64,000 nucleotides of DNA from Podospora pseudocomata (Eukaryota > Ascomycota > Sordariomycetes > Sordariales > Podosporaceae). This document shows positions 21,542 to 33,385 of this stretch, one piece after another (the first letter of the stretch is position 1; every line of letters starts with the position of its first letter). The stretch is taken from contig NC_085888.1 of assembly GCF_035222375.1 (NCBI RefSeq), positions 2,046,001-2,110,000 on the forward strand, read 5' to 3'. The notes under the pieces were generated by a model. It saw only the letters and a list, made by a program, of their open reading frames with translations. It was not told where the DNA came from and searched no databases. The position numbers and the translations under genes are program-made.

Positions 21542-24500
21542 ATGTCCGACGTTCAGGGTCGTGGCATAGGCCGCGGGGGACGTGGCCGCGGGGGACGTGG
21601 CCGCGGGGGACATGGCCGCGGTGGGTTTGAAGATAGAGGCGGCCGAGGCGGCCGAGGCGGAGGTGGTTTTGGGGATAGAGGCGGCCGTGGCGGTGGAGGA
21701 GGCGGTGGTGGAGGCCGCGGTGGCTACGGTGATCAAGGCGGTCGTGGTGACCCCCGCGGCGGCTTCCGAGGTGGTCGTGGCGGCTTCAATGATCGTGGGC
21801 GCAGAGGTGGAGGTGGCTATGGTGGAGGTCGAGGAGGAGGAGGAGGAGGAGGAGGAGGAGGAGGAGGAGGAGGAGGAGGTGGTGGTGGTGGTTTTGCTGG
21901 TGGTCCAGATGTTTACACGTAAGTATCACGGCACCGTACATTGTCATGATGAATGACAGGCGCTAACATCAAATCAAGAGGACCGAACAACGTCACCCCC
22001 CCGCCAAATCCCGACATCACAGCTCTGGAAGACCGCGTCGTCCAGCAACAAAACTCTGCATTGGGACAGTTGAGCAAGCTTTCCGTCAGTGATGAGTCCA
22101 GCTTTTTCCCACACCGGCCTGGCTTTGGCACTGGTGGTGCTCCGGTTGTACTGTGGGCCAACTACTTTGAACTGAACGTCAACACAGCCTCGCTATTCAG
22201 TTACAATGTGCTGGTGGCCCCGGAGGAATCTAGCGAGAAGAAAGAGGCCGAACCGAGCTCTGCTAAGGGCAAGGGCAAGGGAAAGCCCAAGGAGTCCAAG
22301 ACCAAAGAAGCCAAGGGTACCAAACTCGCCAAGATCATCAAGGCTGCGCTCGACACACTCCCGCCTACCGTCGTTGTTGCAACCGAGCTGAAGATGAGCG
22401 TCGTCTCCAAGGCGAAGCTTCCTCTGCCCCCCAACTCAGTTATTGCTGTGGGCATCCCCAGGTCCAATGGTGGTGAGGAGCGCTGGGATGTTAAGTTCAA
22501 CGACCCTGTCTCGCTAGATATTGGACGCCTCAAGCAGTACATTCAGAACTTTGAAGACAAGGGTAACGAGTCTGTTTTTCCCAAGTTCGCGGCCGAAGCT
22601 GATGCGCTGGGCGTTGTGCTCGGCCACACCGCACGAAGCAACCCCAACACCGCTGCCGTTGGCAAGAGTCGCTTTTTTGCTTTCGACGCCAATCGTTCCG
22701 AAGTCGGCCCCGTATCGCCAGGCAGTATGATCGATATCCTTCGCGGTTACGTTCAGAGTGTGCGGTTGGCCACCGGTCGTCTGCTTTTGAACGTCAACGT
22801 TACCCACGGTGTCTTCCGGCCGCCCATGCCCTTGCCTGACCTGTTTCAGAGGGTTGGTAACCTCAACACGAATACACTCAAGCGCTTGCATGGGCTCTTG
22901 GCCAAATCGAGAATCCAGTGCCGGGTTCCCACCGAGAAACCTGGTGAGTGGGTGAAGGTTGAGCGCTCTATAGCAGGATTCAGCGGGGTTAGAGATGGCA
23001 GCGGCGAGGAACGGAGGCCCGAGTTTTTGGAACCCAACGAGTACTTCGGCAAGCCTACCAACGTCAAGTTTTTTCTTCGATCGCCCAAAGAGCCGAGACC
23101 GGCACCCAAGGGGCTCAAGTATGACACCATGGTACTGGTGTCTGACTATCACATTGCCAAATACAGCGACTCCCACGGGGTGCGCAAGGTCGAGACTTTC
23201 CCATTGATCAACGCGGGCAGTACAGCTAGGCCCATTTACCTGCTGGCTGAGTGGTGCTCCCTTTTACCGGGACAGCCTATCAAGGCTAAGCTCAGTGCCA
23301 GCGAGGCTCAGAGCATGATACAGTTTGCATGCCGAAAGCCATCCTTGAACGCTGTGTCCGTTACCACCAATGCCAGAGCTGTTCTTGCACTGGACAACAA
23401 CAAACTCCTGGATAAGTTCGGAGTGAGTGTCGATAAGCAGCTCATCACAGTCAAGGGTCGTATGCTTCCACCCCCGACCATGGCGTACCCCAAGAGCAAT
23501 TTGGTGGAGCTGATCAAGCCCCAAGATGGCGGCTGGTTGCTCAAGGGTGTCAGGGTTTCAAAGCCTGGTAGGATGATCAAGAACTGGACGCTCTTGGAAG
23601 TACAAGGCCAGGCTGATCAGTATGTCAAGGCCACCATGGGCGAGTTTGCGGTATTCATGGCGCAGAGCATGGGCATGGCTATCAATAAGAATGCCACACC
23701 GGCAAGTGGCTATGAGGTCGCTTCTATGGGTGAGCAAGACTTGAGAGCCGCTTTTCAGAGGATGAAGCCCAAGCCCGATCTGGTGATCGTTGTGCTTGGC
23801 GACCAGGACGCCAACGTATACAACACGGTGAAGAAGCTAGGCGATGTCGAGTTCGGCATTCAGACGGTGTGCGTGGTGAGGAACAAGATAACGAACAATA
23901 AGGGATACTTTACCAACGTCGCGCTCAAGGTCAACCTCAAGTTTGGCGGCGTCAACCACAAACTGCAGAACGCTCATCCTCTGCTGAAGGGTGGCAAGAC
24001 CATGGTGGTGGGTTACGATGTGACACATCCTACCAATCTTCCAACAGGTGCTGGAGAGAACGCGCCCAGTCTGGTCGGTCTTGTAGCCAGCATCGACTCG
24101 GATCTCGGACAGTGGCCTGCTATCGCTTGGCAGAACCCGGCTCGTGTGGAGCAGCTTGACGTCAAGCTGGTTGAGAACTTCAAGTCTCGGCTGCGTCTGT
24201 GGCAGAAGCACAACGGTGCCAAACTACCTGAAAATATCCTCATTTACCGCGATGGTGTAAGTGAAGGGCAGTTCAACATGGTTCTGACGTCAGAGCTGCC
24301 GCACATCCGGACGGCTTGTAGCCAGATGTATGGCAAGCAGCAACCACGCATCACCCTTATCGTGTCAGTCAAGCGCCACCAGACTCGATTCTACCCGACT
24401 GATCCCCAGCAAACGCACTCCAGGTCGAAGAGCCCCAAGGAGGGCACCGTTGTTGACCGCGGAGTGACCAATGTGCGATACTGGGACTTCTTCCTCCAAG

Positions 24501-24820
24501 CCCACGCCTCGCTGCAGGGCACCGCTCGTCCGGCCCATTACACGGTGTTGATCGATGAGATTTTCCGGCCTTCATATGGTGCTCAGGCGGCGAACAACCT
24601 CGAGCAAGTAACGCATGATATGTGTTACCTGTATGGTCGGGCCACGAAGGCAGTTAGTATCTGCCCCCCGGCGTTCTACGCAGACTTGGTCTGTGATCGG
24701 GCTCGGATCCATAAGCACGAGCTTTTCGATGGCTCCAGCACCATTGCCTCTGGGGCACAAGACACGGTTGGAAGCAGGAAGGTGCACCCGAGCTTGGAGA
24801 ATTCCATGTATTACATTTGA
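21542..24820 (+). CDS. qde-2: Argonaute protein (QDE-2-like)
   Basis: Exons 21542-21918 and 21979-24820 give 1072 aa. The intron (60 nt) has a GTAAGT donor, a GCTAAC branch site and an AAG acceptor; the nearer CAG at 21959 would put a TAA in frame, so phase fixes the choice. Residues 1-125 are an RGG/GR-rich tail ending in a poly-Gly run coded by a GGA repeat. Argonaute N and linker regions follow (DILRGYVQSVRLATG near 377), then PAZ, then PIWI from about residue 723. The slicer residues appear present: D806 in GYDVTHP, D884 in YRDGVSEGQ and H1037 in RARIH, with E850 (NPARVEQ) as a likely glutamate finger. It would bind small RNAs and cut or silence targets. QDE-2 (quelling) fits the Gly-rich tail; the paralog SMS-2 is the alternative. 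It lies next to the decayed repeat block. Confidence 0.93.
21831..21879 (+). repeat. GGA trinucleotide run coding poly-Gly
   Basis: About sixteen GGA/GAG triplets in the Argonaute first exon encode consecutive glycines. Such a tract is prone to length change without frame loss. Confidence 0.9.
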
Positions 24821-25560
24821 GCGTGTATGTTGAAGAGGGGGATGAGGCAGGGGATATCTGGGACATTTGCGTGCGACATGTCACTTCTTTTTTTTCCATC
24901 TTTTCCCTTCATTGGGGTTTGTGGGTTGGATGTAGACTAAGCTGGTTATTCACATAGTCTTTGAAATCGCTGTCCTCTGGCTTGCTAGCATTTCTTGGCA
25001 AGGTACGAGGGTGGTGCTTTTGGTGGCTTTGCGGGTGGGCAGCGTGGTAGCGGATAAGGATGGGATGTAGTCTTATTTTATCATGAATTGACCTCATGAT
25101 GGTATACTCGTCGCTTGATGGTGATGTTTGGTGGTGGTGTGATGTTGATGTCTCCAATTGCCCAACTCGATACACATTATCGTTTCCCCTCTGGTCTGAA
25201 ATCAGGGGTCATATAACCAGACAACTTGACCTCCGATCAAACGTAAACCCACTCTCTTGACATCAATCCCATCCCCCCTGTGTTGTCCGAGTGTGCCAAA
25301 AGGGCATCACGTGACCTTCCCCAAAAGCCGAGCTTTGACCACCACACCCCGCCAAGGAGCAGTCACTCTCTCTTGGCATTTTGCCCTGTCGCCGCTTTGC
25401 GGGCGTTTTTGGCCTTCTCTCGGACTCCACTACTACGTGTGACGAACGGCCGACGACGAACCTCACCTACCTACCTACCTACCTTGCTTGCGGTGGTCAA
25501 CTCTGACTCTTTTCCACCACCACCACCACCAATTAACCCGACAACCTCGAGCGATTTACA
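24821..25560. other. Intergenic region, Argonaute 3' side and complex I gene promoter
   Basis: No gene is seen. A short TACC repeat lies at about 25465-25484, just before the leader of the next gene, together with a CAC-rich tract. The TCACGTGA site is listed separately. Confidence 0.5.
25307..25314. promoter_or_regulatory. TCACGTGA palindrome (E-box-like)
   Basis: An 8-bp palindrome with a CACGTG core sits about 250 nt before the complex I subunit start. Basic helix-loop-helix factors of the Cbf1/USF type bind this core. Its role here is inferred from position alone. Confidence 0.35.
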
Positions 25561-26110
25561 ATGTCAGCTCTTCGCACCACCCTCCTCCCCCTGACCCGCA
25601 GGGCGGCGGGATTGGCAACGACTACAAGCAAGAGGGCGTTCTCCGCAACGGCGGCAAAGAAGGGGGGCCACAGCCCCCAGTACGACCCGCCGACGGGGTG
25701 GCTTTTCGGTGTGAAGCCTGGGGAGAAGTATGTCAACGAGGGGTGGGAGAATCTGTACTTTTATGGGTTTTTGGGGAGTTTTGTTGTTTTCGGGGTTGCT
25801 TATGCTTGGAAGCCCGATACCTCGTAGGTCATCATCTATCTCTTTGAATCCTGCTATTTTTGGCACACTCTGCTGGACGGGGGAGGGAGGGGGGGAATAG
25901 GCAAGGGAAGATCAGAGCGGAAGGGGTGGTGAGGGGACGGAATGAGCACGAGAGAGGGGGTAGTGGTGGGAGAGAACTAGTGGGGGATAAACAAAGACAC
26001 GAAAGATTCGCTAACGCTCACACAGCATACAAACCTGGGCTCTCGAAGAGGCGAGGAGGAGATTAGAAGCCGAGGGCATCCTTGAGGATCCCGACAACAA
26101 GAAGAACTAG
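25561..26110 (+). CDS. NADH:ubiquinone oxidoreductase ESSS/NDUFB11-type subunit
   Basis: Exons 25561-25823 and 26026-26110 give 115 aa. The intron is long for this window (202 nt), with GTAGGT donor, GCTAACG branch and CACAG acceptor, and restores frame. The N terminus is a mitochondrial presequence rich in Arg, Ser and Thr with a likely cleavage near KRAFSATAAKK. The mature part has YDPPTGWLFGVKPGEKY, a single membrane span (YGFLGSFVVFGVAYAW), then KPDTSIQTWALEEARRRLEA, which is typical of the small ESSS-type accessory subunits of complex I. It would sit in the membrane arm in the mitochondrial inner membrane. The family is fairly sure; the Neurospora subunit name is not assigned. Confidence 0.82.
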
Positions 26111-26630
26111 GATGTTTTTCTGATCGGTCAACTCGAAACTCCAAGCAAACGACGACTACGACTTGGCAGTAACAAGAGGGCATAGCAACAAGGGACAGCA
26201 ACTTGAACCGAAAAAAAAAAAGCTGGGAGATGCGCGTGGGATATATGTAAATACAGACGGGCAGACGGGAGAGAACAGGGCGATCGATAGAGGAGGATCA
26301 ATTCACAGACCAACCAACCAACCAACCAACCAACCAAACAAGAACTAGACGGGGGTGGGAAATTCTATTCTTTTTTCGGTGTTTTGGAGATATGACGTAA
26401 CTTGGACAGAGAGAGAGCCCAAGGTGTAATGATGTGTTTTGTTCGCAAGATCTATATTCACAGGATGAACGCTGACATAGAAATTCAGTGGGTATAAACT
26501 TTTTGCTTTTACCATTCGCCTTGCTCCCCACCTATATCCTATATACCCAACCCAAAAGACACACACATCTCTCTCTCTCTCTCTTTGTCTGTCTGTCTGT
26601 CTGTCCCATAAACCCATTAGAAACAAAAAA
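26111..26630. other. Convergent intergenic region with simple repeats
   Basis: The 3' ends of the complex I subunit gene and the aminotransferase gene face each other. A CCAA tetranucleotide run (26311-26337) and CT/CTGT runs (26567-26605) lie here. No gene is seen. Confidence 0.6.
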
Positions 26631-27949
26631 CTAGCAGATATAGCTCCAATCACTCTCCTCATCACCATACTGCCTCGCCTCCATCCACTCCTTCATCTTC
26701 ATGGCAATCTCCCCGCTCTCCTCATTATCCTTCAACCCACAGTTGACCAGCTGTCCCTTCCAGCTGATCGCCCTGACAGGAGACACAATCGCCGCAGTTC
26801 CCGCGCCAAAAGCCTCAATCAATCTCCCTTCAGCAGACGCCTCAGCAAGCTCGCCCATGGTGTACTTTCTCTCCTCAATCTTCCACCCTTCCGGCGCCAG
26901 TCTCTCCCTCGCCAGCGCAAGAACACTATCTCTTGTCACGCCCTCGAGAATAGTACCGTCCAGCGGAGCGGTGATGAGCTCCTTCTGACCGGTCTGCTTG
27001 TTCTTGATCGCGACGAAAAAGTTCATCGTGCCGACCTCGGTGACGTACTCCTCCTCCCCAAACAACCAGAGATTCTGCTGAAAGCCCCGGGACATGGCCT
27101 CCTTCTGTGGCACGATGCAAGGCGCGTAGTTGGCGCCGAGCTTCTTGTCGCCTACACCTCCTGGCCAGGCGCGGACGGCGTAATCGGTTGCTTCGAGACT
27201 GACGGCCTTGAAGCCGGTTGGGTAATAAGGGCCAACGGGGGAGGCGATGACGTAGAGCAAGGCGGAGCCAGGGGGGCCGACGCCGAGGGTTTTTTGGGTG
27301 CCGATCATGGTTGGTCTGAGGTAGAGGGAGTAGCCGCGTTCCGAAGGGATGAACCTTGATTCGAGCTTGGCAAACTGGGCGATGAGGGAGGTGAGGGCTT
27401 CGGGGGAGAAGGTTGGGAGGGCGATGCGGGCGGCGGATTTGTTGAAGCGGGCCATGTTTTTGTCTGGGCGGAAGAGGCGGATTTGGCCTTTGGTGTCTTT
27501 GTAGGCTTTCATGCCTTCGAAGCATTCGAAGGCGTAGTGGAAGACGCAGGTGGCGGGGTCGAGGGAGAGGTTTTGGTAGGGGAGGATTTTGGGGGCGGAC
27601 CAGCCGGATTCTTGGGTCCATTCTATGGTTAGCATGTGGTCTAGGGGGCAGGTTAGCTGGGGGGGACTGGGGATAAGATGAGGAGGAAAGGGGAGGGAGA
27701 CGGACCGGTGAAGTTGCGGCCAAAGACGAGGTCTTTGGAGGGGAGGAGGTCCTTGGGCTTGGAGGTCTTCTCAACGACGAGCTTGGAGGGGTCGATGTCG
27801 AGGAGCTGGGAGGTGGAGGACTGGGGGGTGATGCTATATTGACGACGCTGGACAGCAGACTGGGCTTGGATAGCAGCACCCAGGCCTGCGGAGCGCTGGG
27901 CGTTGAAGGCTGCCCTGGGAGCGCATCTTGGGAGAAGACGGCGCATCAT
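26631..27949 (-). CDS. Branched-chain-amino-acid aminotransferase, mitochondrial
   Basis: Minus-strand exons 27706-27949 and 26631-27640 give 417 aa. The splice rebuilds FGRNFTDHMLTIEWT, a block shared by all eukaryotic BCATs. The first ~45 residues (Arg-rich, no acidic residues, ending near QRRQYSI) are a mitochondrial targeting sequence. Fold-type IV features: FHYAFECFEGMKAY, RPTMIGTQ, the PLP lysine K248 in GVGDKKLGANYAP, and EVGTMNFF at the phosphate-binding region. The enzyme exchanges amino groups between Leu/Ile/Val and 2-oxoglutarate. Which of two MM-start codons is used (27949 or 27946) cannot be told. Confidence 0.95.
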
Positions 27950-28851
27950 TTTGGAGGTTGTGTGTGTGTGCCGGTGTACTAAAAAGTTGAAATCTGATAA
28001 TGACTGAGGAAACAACGAAAAGCAGCAATTGGTTTTTGTAAGCCACGGCAACGGCACAGACGGACTCCTGGACGCGAAGGCGCGCAATGGCGAATGGCAA
28101 ACCCCAGGTTTTAAACAGAGAGCAAGGCGCAAAGACTCATACAACGGGCACACCACGCTGGCGAGTAATTGCAGCTGGAGCCCTGGATGCTCTCTCTTCT
28201 CGGAGTTGGATCGGAGGTTGCATGGTCGCTGGATAGCAGTTGACCAATCAGGGCGCCCCTGTTGAGCCAGCTCTGGACCCTGGCTGTTGATCAAGGAGCG
28301 GCTTGCAACGGCATCGCGGGTGGACCCGGCAGATAACGAGTTCGTCGAGATCTGTGCGGGTATGCTGTGGGGGCAGGTATCTCTTAACAATTTGCAGCTG
28401 CATGTCTGGCATCGACGTGGGAAGTTAGACCAGCCCGAGAGACTGGACCAATGCTGCAGAGATACTGACATTTTGACAGCATCATTCAGTTATGGTTCGA
28501 GTTGAAGATGCCATCTTATGATCTTCTCAAGTCCAATGGCAAACAACCTTTGAGCCACGTCCGTTGCGGTTGTAAGGCTTGGCATAATTAGATATCAAAA
28601 TCTTATCTAATCAGCCAGCCTTATTCAAGCTGCGTCAGTGCTTGGCCAGCGCCCAGACATACCGAAGCTGACACCTTTGTTGCGCCCACCCAACGCATCC
28701 ATGATCGACAGTTACGCCTTGCGCGCATCTCCTCAGCCCTTGAATTGCAAAAAATAGGTGTCTGTTTGACAATAGTACGCCTTAAATTGAGCATATTACA
28801 CCTCCCACGTCCACCGAATAGCCCCGCGATGACAGCTAGAGCCGTGCAACC
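27950..28851. other. Divergent promoter region, aminotransferase / SCY1-like gene
   Basis: About 900 nt between the two divergent starts. Plus-strand ORFs of 72-78 codons here are not supported. GCATATTACA-type A/T stretches near 28790 may belong to the kinase promoter. Confidence 0.5.
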
Positions 28852-31800
28852 ATGTTCGCCAACGCCTTGAAATCGATAGGCGCCTCCAGCAATATCAACA
28901 CCAACTATTCGATTTCCTCCACCTTGACAGCCACCGCTGGGCCATGGAAGATCTATTCGGCGAAACGAAAGGCCACGGGCAAAGAATATTCCGTCTTTGT
29001 ATTCGATAAAAAGACCCTCGATGCAGGAAACAACGGTTTGGGAGGGAGACAGTCGGCTTCGTCGCAAAAGAGAGTGGTGGAGGAGGTGGTGGAAAGGCTG
29101 AAGAAGGAGGCATCATCTCTGGCGAGGCTACGACATCCGGGAGTGCTAGAATTGGTCGAACCGGTCGAAGAAACGAGGGGAGGAGGACTGCAATTTGTCG
29201 CCGAGCCTGTGACGGCCTCGCTCTCGGGTCTTTTGCAAGAAAAGGATGACCAGGAACGGGGCGGAGGGTTTGGAGGCAGGTCGAGCCGATATGTTACCGA
29301 GGACGCGAACGGCACACGGCGACGGCGAGAGCTCGAGATTGACGAACTAGAAATCCAAAAGGGTCTGCTGCAAGTCAGTAAGGCACTGGAGTTCTTGCAC
29401 GACAACGCCGGGCTAGTACATGGAAATCTGACGCCGGATGCCATTTTAGTCAATGCAAAATCGGATTGGAAGTTGAGCGGCCTGGCGTTCTGCAGCCCCC
29501 CAGAGCCATCAACGATCCCCACGACTATTCAACCGATCATCCTGGGCGAGGTCTTGAATCCAGATCCTAGAATACCAAGGACTGTACAGCTGAATCTGGA
29601 TTACGCATCGCCAGATTTCGTCCTGGATAACAACCTGACGACCTTTGCCGATATGTTTTCTCTGGGCCTGCTCTGTATCGCCTTGTACAACTCCCCACAC
29701 CGGTCGCCAATCGAGTGCAATACCAGTATCTCAGCTTATAAGCGGGTGTTCCAATCGTCACAAAGCGTCCCAACCGCTACCAACAACTACCTGTCCTCCC
29801 GGCCATTACCCAAGGAACTCGGTCAACATGTGCTACCCAGACTGCTTACACGCCGGCCGGCCCAACGTATGACAGCGAAGGAGTTCCAAGAGAGCGAATA
29901 CTTCAACAACGTCCTCATCTCTACTATCCGCTTCCTCGAGGGCTTCCCCGCCAAGACGCCCAATGAGAAGCAGCAGTTCCTGAGAGGGCTGATCAAAGTC
30001 CTTCCGAACTTTCCAAAGTCTGTCATGGAAAAGAAGCTTCTACCGGCCCTCCTGGAGGAGCTGAAGGATAAGGAGCTGATATCGTTGATTCTCCACAACG
30101 CCTTCAAGATTATCGGTCTTCTTCCAGCGGGGAGGAGGGCTTTCAACGAAAAAGTCAGACCCAAATTGAAGGAAATCTTTGTTACCAACGCCAAACAACC
30201 TCAGGAAAAGGATGCCAATCGTGATGCCGGTTTGATGATTATCATCGAGCAGCTGTCTGTTATAGCTAGCAACTGCAATGGGAAGGAGTTCAAGGATGGT
30301 AAGTACCTCTTATTTTATCATTATAAGGCCCTATTTGGCACCCCAAACGCCTCATCACTATCTTTATGTGCCTTGCCATTATCTGTGAAGGCCTTCCAAC
30401 ATGGCTGAGACGCATAACTATCATCATTCGATGCCTTGTCCCTATTTTAAAGGCCTTGGTGATTGTTATACCTCTTTTGAGATATTTGAGATATACGACC
30501 AATTGCTTTGGACGCTTCGTTACCATCCTATACCCCTTGATTGGATAGTTAAAGGCCTTTTTCTTTCTCTCAAACTCCTTATGACTATCTTTCTACCTTT
30601 TGTTACCATCTTTTTACCCCTGATTCGGATAGTGATAGGCCTTTTGTTTTCACTTAGTCGCCTTATCACTATCTTTTACACCTTCTCACTGTCTTCAGAT
30701 GCCTTGTAACTATCTTCTGACCCCCTATATGTGCTAACTTATGTCTTTTTTAGATATCCTACCCATATTTTACACGGCCCTCGAATCACCCACCCCGTCC
30801 CTGATCAACGCCGCCCTGACCAGTTTACCAGTGGTCCTGCCTGTGTTGGACTTCAGCACCATCAAGGGAGAGCTTTTTCCAGTCATTGCTACAATTTTCA
30901 GTAAAACCAACAGTCTGGCCATCAAGGTCCGTGGTTTGGAAGCCTTTGTCACACTTTGTGGAGGTGCTGGCAGCGGTGACGATGGCTTGGACGGGCTCGC
31001 TACAGAACAGAAGAAGGCCACATCCTCCACGGCCCTCGACAAGTTCACCATGCAAGAAAAAATCATTCCTCTAATCAAGGCCATTAAAACCAGGGAACCA
31101 GCCGTCATGATGGCTGCCCTGAACGTTCTGAAGGTCGTTGGCAGGGTGGCTGATGGGGATTTTGTGGCACTGGAGATGCTTCCACTGCTTTGGAGCATGT
31201 CGTTGAACCCTCAGTTGAACCTGCGGGAATTCCAGGCCTTCATGGAGCTTATCAAATCACTATCAAGCAGAGTGGAGGACGAACAGACAAAGAAACTACA
31301 AGAGCTCACCGGCGGCGCTGTCACATCGCCCGGCCTCAAGGACGATTTTCTGTCGTTTGGGGCGATCGCGGGGTCTTCTCTCGAGGCGAACGGGACATCG
31401 GAGACGGATTTTGAGGCGCTGGTCAAAGGCAGGGCAAGTACGACCAACACCAACCCACTGGACAGCTGGGACACGAAGCCATCAGCGACGTCTTCCTCCT
31501 CCAGTGTGAGAAATTCCACACCCACGCCCACGTTTTCTTGGTCTACACCACCGGTATCCTCACCGGTAGCCACTTCACACCTCAAAGCCCAGACCGGAGG
31601 CTTCAGAACGGTAACCCCAGACCTAGCGGCCATCCAGCCCATGGCCCCAACAATCACCCAGTTCTCACAGCCCTTGCAACCACAATCGAACACAACATCG
31701 ACGCAGCCGCAGCCGCAGCCGGCGTCATTCAACTGGTCCAGTGCCAGCAGCGCCACTACGCCCAGTACTATCTGGGCGACCCCGTCCGCCAGTGCCCAAC

Positions 31801-32210
31801 CCACTTCCAATGTATGGGCATCATCTACAACCCAGCCCAGTCCGAATGCCTGGGCCTCTCAGCCATCCACATCGGCCTTTAGTTCTCTAAGCTTGAATCA
31901 GCAGCAGCAACAGCGTCCGCAGCCGACAACATCCTCTTCTTTCGCCCTGCCTCCGCCACCTGGCGCGCCTAGCGCTAGCTCGGGAAATTCGGGCTTCAGT
32001 CTGCCCCGGCCACCAGGAACATCCTTCACGACTTCAGGACTGGGCGGAACGAGCAATATGAATAGTCTGGCATCACTTGGGGCTGCCAACAGGACCGGCA
32101 CAGGCATGGGAATGAGCATGAACAGCATGATGGGAGGCATGAGCCAGCAGCAGAAACCGCCTCAACAGCAGCCAAAGGGGGGTTTGGATAAGTATGAAAG
32201 CCTATTGTAG
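28852..32210 (+). CDS. SCY1: SCY1-like pseudokinase (SCYL2/CVAK104 type)
   Basis: Exons 28852-30298 and 30754-32210 give 967 aa; the 455-nt intron keeps frame (KEFKD/DILPIFY) and has GTAAGT, GCTAAC and TTTTTTAG signals. An N-terminal kinase-like domain starts at GPWKIYSAKRKATGKEYSVF. The catalytic loop reads VHGNLTPD (H190-G-N) in place of HRD, and the metal loop reads KLSGLAF with no DFG, so it is probably catalytically dead. A HEAT-repeat region follows (GFPAKTPNEKQQFL, KVLPNFP, HNAFKIIGLL). The last ~270 residues are Ser/Thr/Pro/Gln/Asn-rich and end GGLDKYESLL. Family members act in clathrin-linked Golgi/endosome transport. The repeat-filled intron is unusual. Confidence 0.9.
30310..30725 (+). 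repeat. Degenerate ~22-bp minisatellite inside the SCY1-like intron
   Basis: The intron is made largely of variants of a unit carrying GCCTTRTnACTATCTTTT, often preceded by AAAGGCC. Examples are TCACTATCTTTA near 30355, ATGACTATCTTTC near 30580 and ATCACTATCTTTT near 30664, with TAAAGGCCTTTTT near 30548. Similar units occur at 46878-47035 and 59608-59795. Confidence 0.7.
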
Positions 32211-33016
32211 TTGTTTTTCCAGGGGTGTAGTCATTGTATATATACCCATAGCGAATCATTGAACCTTGTCTGTCGGGGTTCCCTGAAAGCATTTATCAAC
32301 TTCGAAAGGTGTTGATCTTCTAGTAACTAACAGACATGTTGGCCTGGCTAAACGTCATCAGCTGGCGTCTTGTTGGAGATTTTCGTGGTGTGAGTGACAT
32401 CAACAAAGTATGGGCCCCCTGTGTCGCTTGGCTCGTGCGTTACTTTGTGAAGCTCTCCTTGCCGGTGATCCTTTTTCCCCTTTCTTGTCTCACACTGCCT
32501 TTTAAATTTTTGAGTGATTTCGAAGAGCTGCAACCCAGCTATAGCTACCGGTTCTGGTGGACCTTTTAAGAGTCCGAAACACTCACTTCCGGTGTCTGCC
32601 GTTTCTTGTCGCCTCCGCAACCCACGTACATCCGGGGCAGCGGCGCTGCTGCAACGTTTTGTTCGAGTTTGCTTGCGCATAAGAATAAGGTAGATCGACT
32701 CTCTTTTGTTCGCTCTCTCTCGCGCACGCCTGGTCAGGCCACCCTCGAAATCCGGCATTGCCGTCAACAACCCACTCTCTTCCCGAAACTCGAGCTTTTT
32801 CTTCTGACACAACCCGGAACCGGCTGCCCGACCGATAACCTTGTGCGTGTGCGCGACTTTGCAAATTGGGACCCTCGCATACTTGTCAAATCGATTGCCA
32901 CGCAACTCACTTCACTTCACTTTGAACAACCATCCATCTTGGGGTCTTTTTTGCCAAGACCCACCTTGGAACTCCCTAGCTTCCTCCTCGACTTTCTTGT
33001 CTCTCACTTCCTCTTG

Positions 33017-33049
<33 letters not shown>

Positions 33050-33385
33050 TCTCTCTCTCTCTCTTTCTCTCTCTCACTCTCGTCAACTCTGGCAAATCTC
33101 ACTCTGTAACAACAACATCAGCCGCGTTTGGGACGCACTTCAACAACAACACATCACCTGTCTTTTTTGCCGACCCCCGTCTTTTTCTTTGAACACCTTA
33201 CAACTTTTTGCGACTTATCGTCGCCACTGTTGACTGGCTGCATATGTTGTTGTCATTATTTGTCTTTTAACTCGCATTTTCCGCTTTTGCCTTTTCTCAC
33301 TTAGCTTCCGCTCACTTTCCGACCTTTTTTTCTGTTCTTTGCCATCAGAACAACCCATCCGTCAGCAACTTTTATCGCGCCCAGA
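32211..33385. other. Intergenic region and long pyrimidine-rich leader before Sir2
   Basis: The second half is strongly C/T-rich and includes a CT run at 33017-33079. An overlapping set of small ORFs (32348-33233) on both strands is unsupported. The stretch probably forms a long 5' leader of the Sir2 gene, which is common for fungal regulators. Confidence 0.5.
33017..33079. repeat. CT dinucleotide-rich microsatellite
   Basis: About 60 bases of CT repeats interrupted by a few TTT units, about 310 nt before the Sir2 start. Confidence 0.9.

Noticed and set aside
32348-33233. Overlapping ORFs upstream of Sir2 on both strands.
   Set aside because: They lie in a pyrimidine-rich leader with a CT repeat and encode low-complexity Ser/Leu runs.
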